Shown here piece by piece: positions 58,938-64,000 of a stretch of 64,000 nucleotides of DNA. Below the pieces are notes generated by a model. The model was given only the letters and a program-made list of their open reading frames with translations, was not told the origin of the DNA and searched no databases. Position 1 is the first letter of the stretch, and every line of letters starts with the position of its first letter. Made by a program: the position numbers and the translations under genes. This DNA comes from Acanthochromis polyacanthus. Its lineage: Eukaryota > Chordata > Actinopteri > Pomacentridae. The DNA lies in the NCBI RefSeq assembly GCF_021347895.1, contig NC_067125.1, positions 6,032,268-6,096,267 of the forward strand, given 5' to 3'.

Positions 58938-61900
58938 AATTTCCAAGTCTATCACAGATTTTGTCCTGCAGTTTGGACAAATTAAAAATCCAATCCAGGA
59001 TAATAAGTTAAATTACCAGTAACCACAGGGAACATTTTCTCTCCCTCCTCCCCCTGTCATGCTAGTCCTGTCTAAATGGGGCTTTTGAGCTTTTTTGTGT
59101 GTAGTAGAGATCACCTTGGTGAATTTAATCTCCATTTGCATACATTACCACTCAATTTACAAATAGGAGCAGGCCTAAAAAGATCTAGTCAAAGAAAAAA
59201 AGCTGAGAAATGCGAGATATTTTCACATCCAACAGAAAAACATTCAATAGAGAAGTACGAAATCTGTCTGGAGAAGTTATCATTGCGCTGGAACTGAGGA
59301 ACACAAATTTATCAAGTATTAATCTGATTACTGATTACAAATAACAAGCATAGTGGGGCAGAAGATTCTTTAGCCGATTTGTTGCTTCTGACATCTGGGC
59401 TGGTTGATGTTCACACTATTATCTCAAGAAGGAATGTGGGGGTAAAAATGCTAAAACAAGAGGAACAGAGATGTGGCAGAAGTTGGGTTCTAGAGTAAGG
59501 ATAGATCAGTGGTGCTTTACCTCCTGACTGACAGCAATGAGTTATTTAGTGCTACAATAAATAGAAATGTCTAAGAAGTCAACTTTGAACTGTAGCTGAG
59601 ACCACTGCAACTGGTGTGCAACAGGATGCCAGACCAAGTCCAAAAAAGGAGACTTTTAGAACTAGAATGGGCAGAAACATATACAACTCTTCTTTTTTTT
59701 TCTTCATTTTTTCAAATCAGCTTTGGATGAGCTCAACATCACTGCATTCCTAAAGACCTGCAGTTAAAAGCAGTTCCTTCTCCAAGATTGTTCACGCTGA
59801 CTGGAGCTGCAGACTGGCCAACAGTAAAGGATGAGGTCATGGCTGTCAACAGGATGCTCTCCTCCCTCCACATATCCCTACACAGAAACCACAGCACAGC
59901 TCTCTACAACACAACTGTCCACTTTGGACTGTATCTGCTCTAATTGACAGCGAAAGGAGGTCATGAGCCTCCAACCTCACTTTGTGCTTTTTTTTTTCTC
60001 CGACTGTCAGGATGTCAATAAGCTTGCTGAGCAACATTAAAGTTAACCGCAGTATCCCTGCAGAGGCCTGGCACACAGAATTACTCAGTGTTCCTGGAAT
60101 TAAACGTGGTGTTAGTCACAGATTTGTGTGTTTGTGTGAGCAAAAATGGTGCACGTGAACACACCTCTGTCTGTATGTGTGCGGGAAATCTCAAGTTACC
60201 CCCTCATCATTCCACCGCATTCTGCAATACATCACTGTCACGGCAAATGTAGCCCCGTTCCAAAGAGTTTAGTCTGACACTTGAACATGATAGCATAGAC
60301 TGTGTGCAAAGATACCATGATAAAAAGCTGCACTGTTGAAATAAATAGAGGACAAGTTATAGATGCTGGATGTTTGTTATTTGCTTGAATTCCTACCCAG
60401 GTTTCAAATACAACGGCTCAGTGAAACATGTATTTTATGTAGTTTTATCCTGTACGGATAACATTATCTACATAAACAGACATACAATTCTACATCTGCC
60501 ACATTTTAGTAAGTAAAACAAATTTGCATACAGCATGCACTGCAGTAAGTTGTTCTGATCCAGGTGAGGAAAAACCATTGTACAAACTGTGAAATGGACT
60601 TTTCAGTTGGGTCACTCTGTCATCACTTCCACAGTGAACCTGGGAATCCCACACAGGATGGTACTGTCCTGGAAAAGCTTTTCTTTTTGTCTTCATATTT
60701 TGCTCACAGCAATCCCTGTTGCAGTCCTCCTGGTATTTTAGGACAACAATCATCCCATGTCCTAAGTTCACACTACATCTGACAGCCAACATCATTAATG
60801 TGTTATGGAAATACAGTCCTTCTTTGTAATGGTTGTTGTGCAATCCAAGGACATTATTCACTAATGAAGAAGTAATTGAAGCCTGGCAGTGATTTCATAG
60901 TTTCACTAGGGGCCCTGAGTTATGGGAGTTCACAATCATCCTTGACCCTGGAGCACAAAACGGAAGGATCATTACTTAAACACAGAGGAAAGTTCGTAGT
61001 GGAGGCTTAAAACTAATCAAGGTTTGAACTGAAAAGTAAACCGTACTTGCAACTGCAACAGCAATTACATTTTGAAAGATATTTAATGCATTTGTGAGAA
61101 TGCTAAATGTAGTACCTGCCAGTTGTTCACTGACAACAAATTCATTTTCATTCTGATGTCCATTTTCATTCCAGTATCTACCAAAAGCAATGATTGTGGT
61201 GCAGTTAAAACTAGAACCACACTACAGAGTCTGTAGTCATGCTAGCTGCTCTGAGGTTGTACTTTGGCAATATGCTGCTTAAATCTAAATGCATGCATCT
61301 TAATCCTGTTTAGGACCAGTGTCAACATGCTGAAGCCAAGCAGGTTTACTGTTTACCACAACCACCATTTCAGTTGAATATGTTTAGTGCTATTATGTGC
61401 TTATTAGCAATAAACACAAAGTGAAGATGAAGCTGATAAGAATTCATCAGATTCACAGGCAAAGCATGAAGGCATAAACCAAAGTATTGGAAAAATTCTA
61501 AACCTGATGGTGGCACTGAAAAAACAACAACAAAGAATCGCTAGAGCCATTACAATTTATCCTGAGGGGAGCATGTATAATTTACACAGCAGTTTGTGTC
61601 ATTTACCAAGAAATGTCACTCAAAACCACAAATGTCAATCTGCTGTTGGTGCTAAAGGAAAAGTGAAGAGGTCACTGAAATCATTGTTTGTACAAAACTC
61701 TGAGCTGATCTGTCCATTAGATGTTTAAATACTTAACAGGGAAATTTAAAACTCACCAGACCACCAAAATCATGAGTGTGTCCTCTGTGAATCATGAAAT
61801 TAGATAATAATTGTCATGACAATCCATCCAACAGTTGATATTACCGAAAGCTTTGAAAAATAGGCTTGTTGATAGATAAAGCGAGGGGAACAACACCGTC

Positions 61901-62829
61901 AGTAGGAATCATCCGTTGGAAGCCAAGAAAGGCTGCACGAGATTAGCTGCGAGAAGGTAAAATGTTTTAAGTGTTGGCCTGATTTACTGATGTGACCACT
62001 GAAAGTGCCATGATATGGACTGACTTCATGTTCAGTCTGAGCTCCAAAGGACTAATTGTAAATGTTCACATGTGGGAATTCATTTCTCCACTGTAATGTT
62101 TATTGTGCACTCAGAATGAAGCATCATTAACTAATGAATAACTTGAGGTTTGGCAGTGATTTCAGCGGTGTCAACAGATCATTTAAAAGAAATGCAAACT
62201 TGCACACACTGCACACATTTTGGGAAAGACCCTCAAATACAAAGTCTGTGCGTTTCTTTGTGAAGGTTATGCATATATTACGTTCTCCAGGGGAGTTAAT
62301 AACTTACAGGTGGCCATATAAATTCACATCCAACCGCTTGTCCTATTCTGTTTGCCAGAAATTTCTGGGATGCATATTTGACAACATATTGTGCGTGGAC
62401 ATTAATGAGAAGATGTAACTTCTGAGGGGTGGTTTTCTGGCTGGAGAGGAACTAAAGGATTGCCAAAAGGCAAAACCTTGAATATGGAAAGTCATACTCC
62501 ATTAGTACTGTCAGCCAGAATTTGACTGATAGGAGGTTGTTGAAAACACATGCAAATACATTTGAGATAAACCACATGCTACACTCATAGACTGCACATA
62601 AAGCTGGATGAACCCTCTCTGATGTCACCCACTGGTTTCATAGAGAGCACTTTGAAGCTCAGGGTGGTGGCTCTGGCCATCACTACCTTGGCAGTGCTTG
62701 AATCCTTCTAACTGCTGCTTCAGAAATGAGCAAAGAGGCAAGCATGTGAGTGGCACTGAGGCAGACCATGCAAAAGTCACTGGGCCGTAGACCCACCTGT
62801 AACTCAAAGCAGCCACACACTTTTCTCTG
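58938..62829. other. intergenic, nothing recognised
   Basis: 3.9 kb, AT-rich. No open frame looks coding and no repeat was identified. Confidence 0.6.
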
Positions 62830-63112
62830 AAGGCTTTATCCTGAGGAGCATCTTGGGGGGCTGGAGCCTATCCCAGCTGACTTAGGCCAAAGGGTGGAGG
62901 ACACATTCTGGCAGTCTATCGCAGGGCCACACTGAAAGACATACAACCATGCATGCTCACACTTATGGCTAATTTAGACTCCCCATGCATTTTCATGCAC
63001 AGTGAGAACATGGAAACTCCATGCAGAAAAATCCCAGGCCAGGCCAGGACACGAACCAGGGATCATCTAGCTGGTTCGTGTCGGTGCTAACCATAGAGCC
63101 ACTGTGCAGCTG
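62830..63112 (-). repeat. SINE family 1 copy (minus orientation, diverged)
   Basis: GGGGCTGGAGCCTATCCCAG, CTCCATGCAGAAAAATCCCA and GAGCCACTGTGCAGCTGAGG match the family, with several internal gaps. Confidence 0.8.
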
Positions 63113-64000
63113 AGGTCAGAGTTGCTATTTTAAATTAGCATTCTCATATTTGTTTCTTGCTTTGGATAGTAATCTTGCATTAGCATTAGCCGTGAACAGC
63201 CAGAACAAGAGCTAGGAACTAGTTTCTTCTCTTGTACTGCACAAGAGTGTTGATTGCTTTGTGTCCTGTGTTTATTGGTAGTTATAAAGCTCTAAGGAAA
63301 GCAGAAAGCAATCTGATTTTTGTGACAGCCGCACCAACAGTAATATCACAACACACGCAGGGTGGGGGTGAGGGACGTCTGAACACCAAATGTTTGACAA
63401 ACCTCACCACTCACTCTTGTGTGTAAATACAATATTTTTAATATTTTCACCCCATTCTCTTTGTTTTTTATTTCCTCCTGTCAGCTTTATAGTCTCTGCT
63501 GTTACACACCACAGTTTGGATTCAGTTGTTAACACTTTCCTCATTTGGCTCTCAGTTATGAAAAGGCTAACATCTCTGGAACACACCGTGAGAATCAAAC
63601 TTCCTCTGACTTTTTTATGCAACAAAAAGAGGAGGACACTGTCTGGAAATTTCTCTCACACCCGCATCCGGTCGGTGAGGCTTCATTCATCATGTGCGCC
63701 AGCCTGATACAAGTGCAAGTAACTGTGCCATAAATGTCAGTTTTATTAAATACAGTGTTGAAAAGCATATTATAAACATGTTAGAATTTGTGCTCCATTG
63801 CCAAAGAAATAACACAAAAAAGTCAAAAATGAGAAAAGCATGAAGTGTTTCTTCAGGCTTTCATCCAAAATACCTCACAGACCAATGAAGGCATTTCTCT
63901 TGAAAATTGGTGCTGCCTGTCGAAATGAAACACCCTTTGTCATGTGAAAATAGGAGATCTGGCTCTTGAACTATCTGAGAGTCAAAAACGTAGGAAAGGT
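63113..64000. other. intergenic, nothing recognised
   Basis: About 900 bp to the window edge. A 105-codon plus-strand frame (63390-63707) has no family features. Confidence 0.6.

Overview
The window is vertebrate genomic DNA, almost certainly from a teleost fish. It has split genes with GT-AG introns, TG and TATC microsatellites, tRNA-derived SINEs, LINE tails, Tc1/mariner fragments and MITEs of kinds common in teleosts. A spiny-rayed (acanthomorph) fish is my guess from the repeat types; it is not proven. No prokaryotic gene, operon, CRISPR array or functional RNA gene was seen.

Two protein-coding genes are supported, both secreted ADAMTS metalloproteases arranged head to head. On the minus strand, positions 1-14324 hold adamts8: nine exons are visible, and the last runs off the left edge before the final thrombospondin repeat. 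On the plus strand, 16196-33965 holds a complete adamts15: eight exons, 951 residues. About 1.87 kb separates the two start codons. This is the divergent ADAMTS8-ADAMTS15 arrangement known from human chromosome 11, so the pair is conserved synteny. The two genes share intron phases and several exact exon lengths (133, 168 and 176 bp), as expected of an old inverted duplication. They differ by one extra phase-0 intron in adamts8. Both proteins have signal peptide, propeptide with furin site, zinc protease with HExxHxxxxxH, disintegrin-like domain, thrombospondin repeat, Cys-rich domain and spacer. adamts15 ends with two more thrombospondin repeats. Both belong to the branch of the family that cleaves hyalectans such as versican and aggrecan.

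The introns, mainly adamts15 intron 1 (6 kb) and intron 3 (3 kb), carry repeats: a degenerate minisatellite, a MITE with 105-bp near-identical inverted arms, several copies of one SINE family, and a second SINE with a perfect 15-bp target duplication. The 30 kb downstream of adamts15 (33966-64000) shows no convincing gene. It holds a probable 3' UTR, microsatellites, a SINE/MITE cluster at 49-58 kb, and unassigned single-copy-looking DNA.

The least explained structure is a ~300-bp repeat at 21631-21915 and, inverted, at 41043-41343. It carries a short Cys-rich reading frame. A third, 68-bp copy at 22356-22423 is bounded exactly like an exon by AG and GT.
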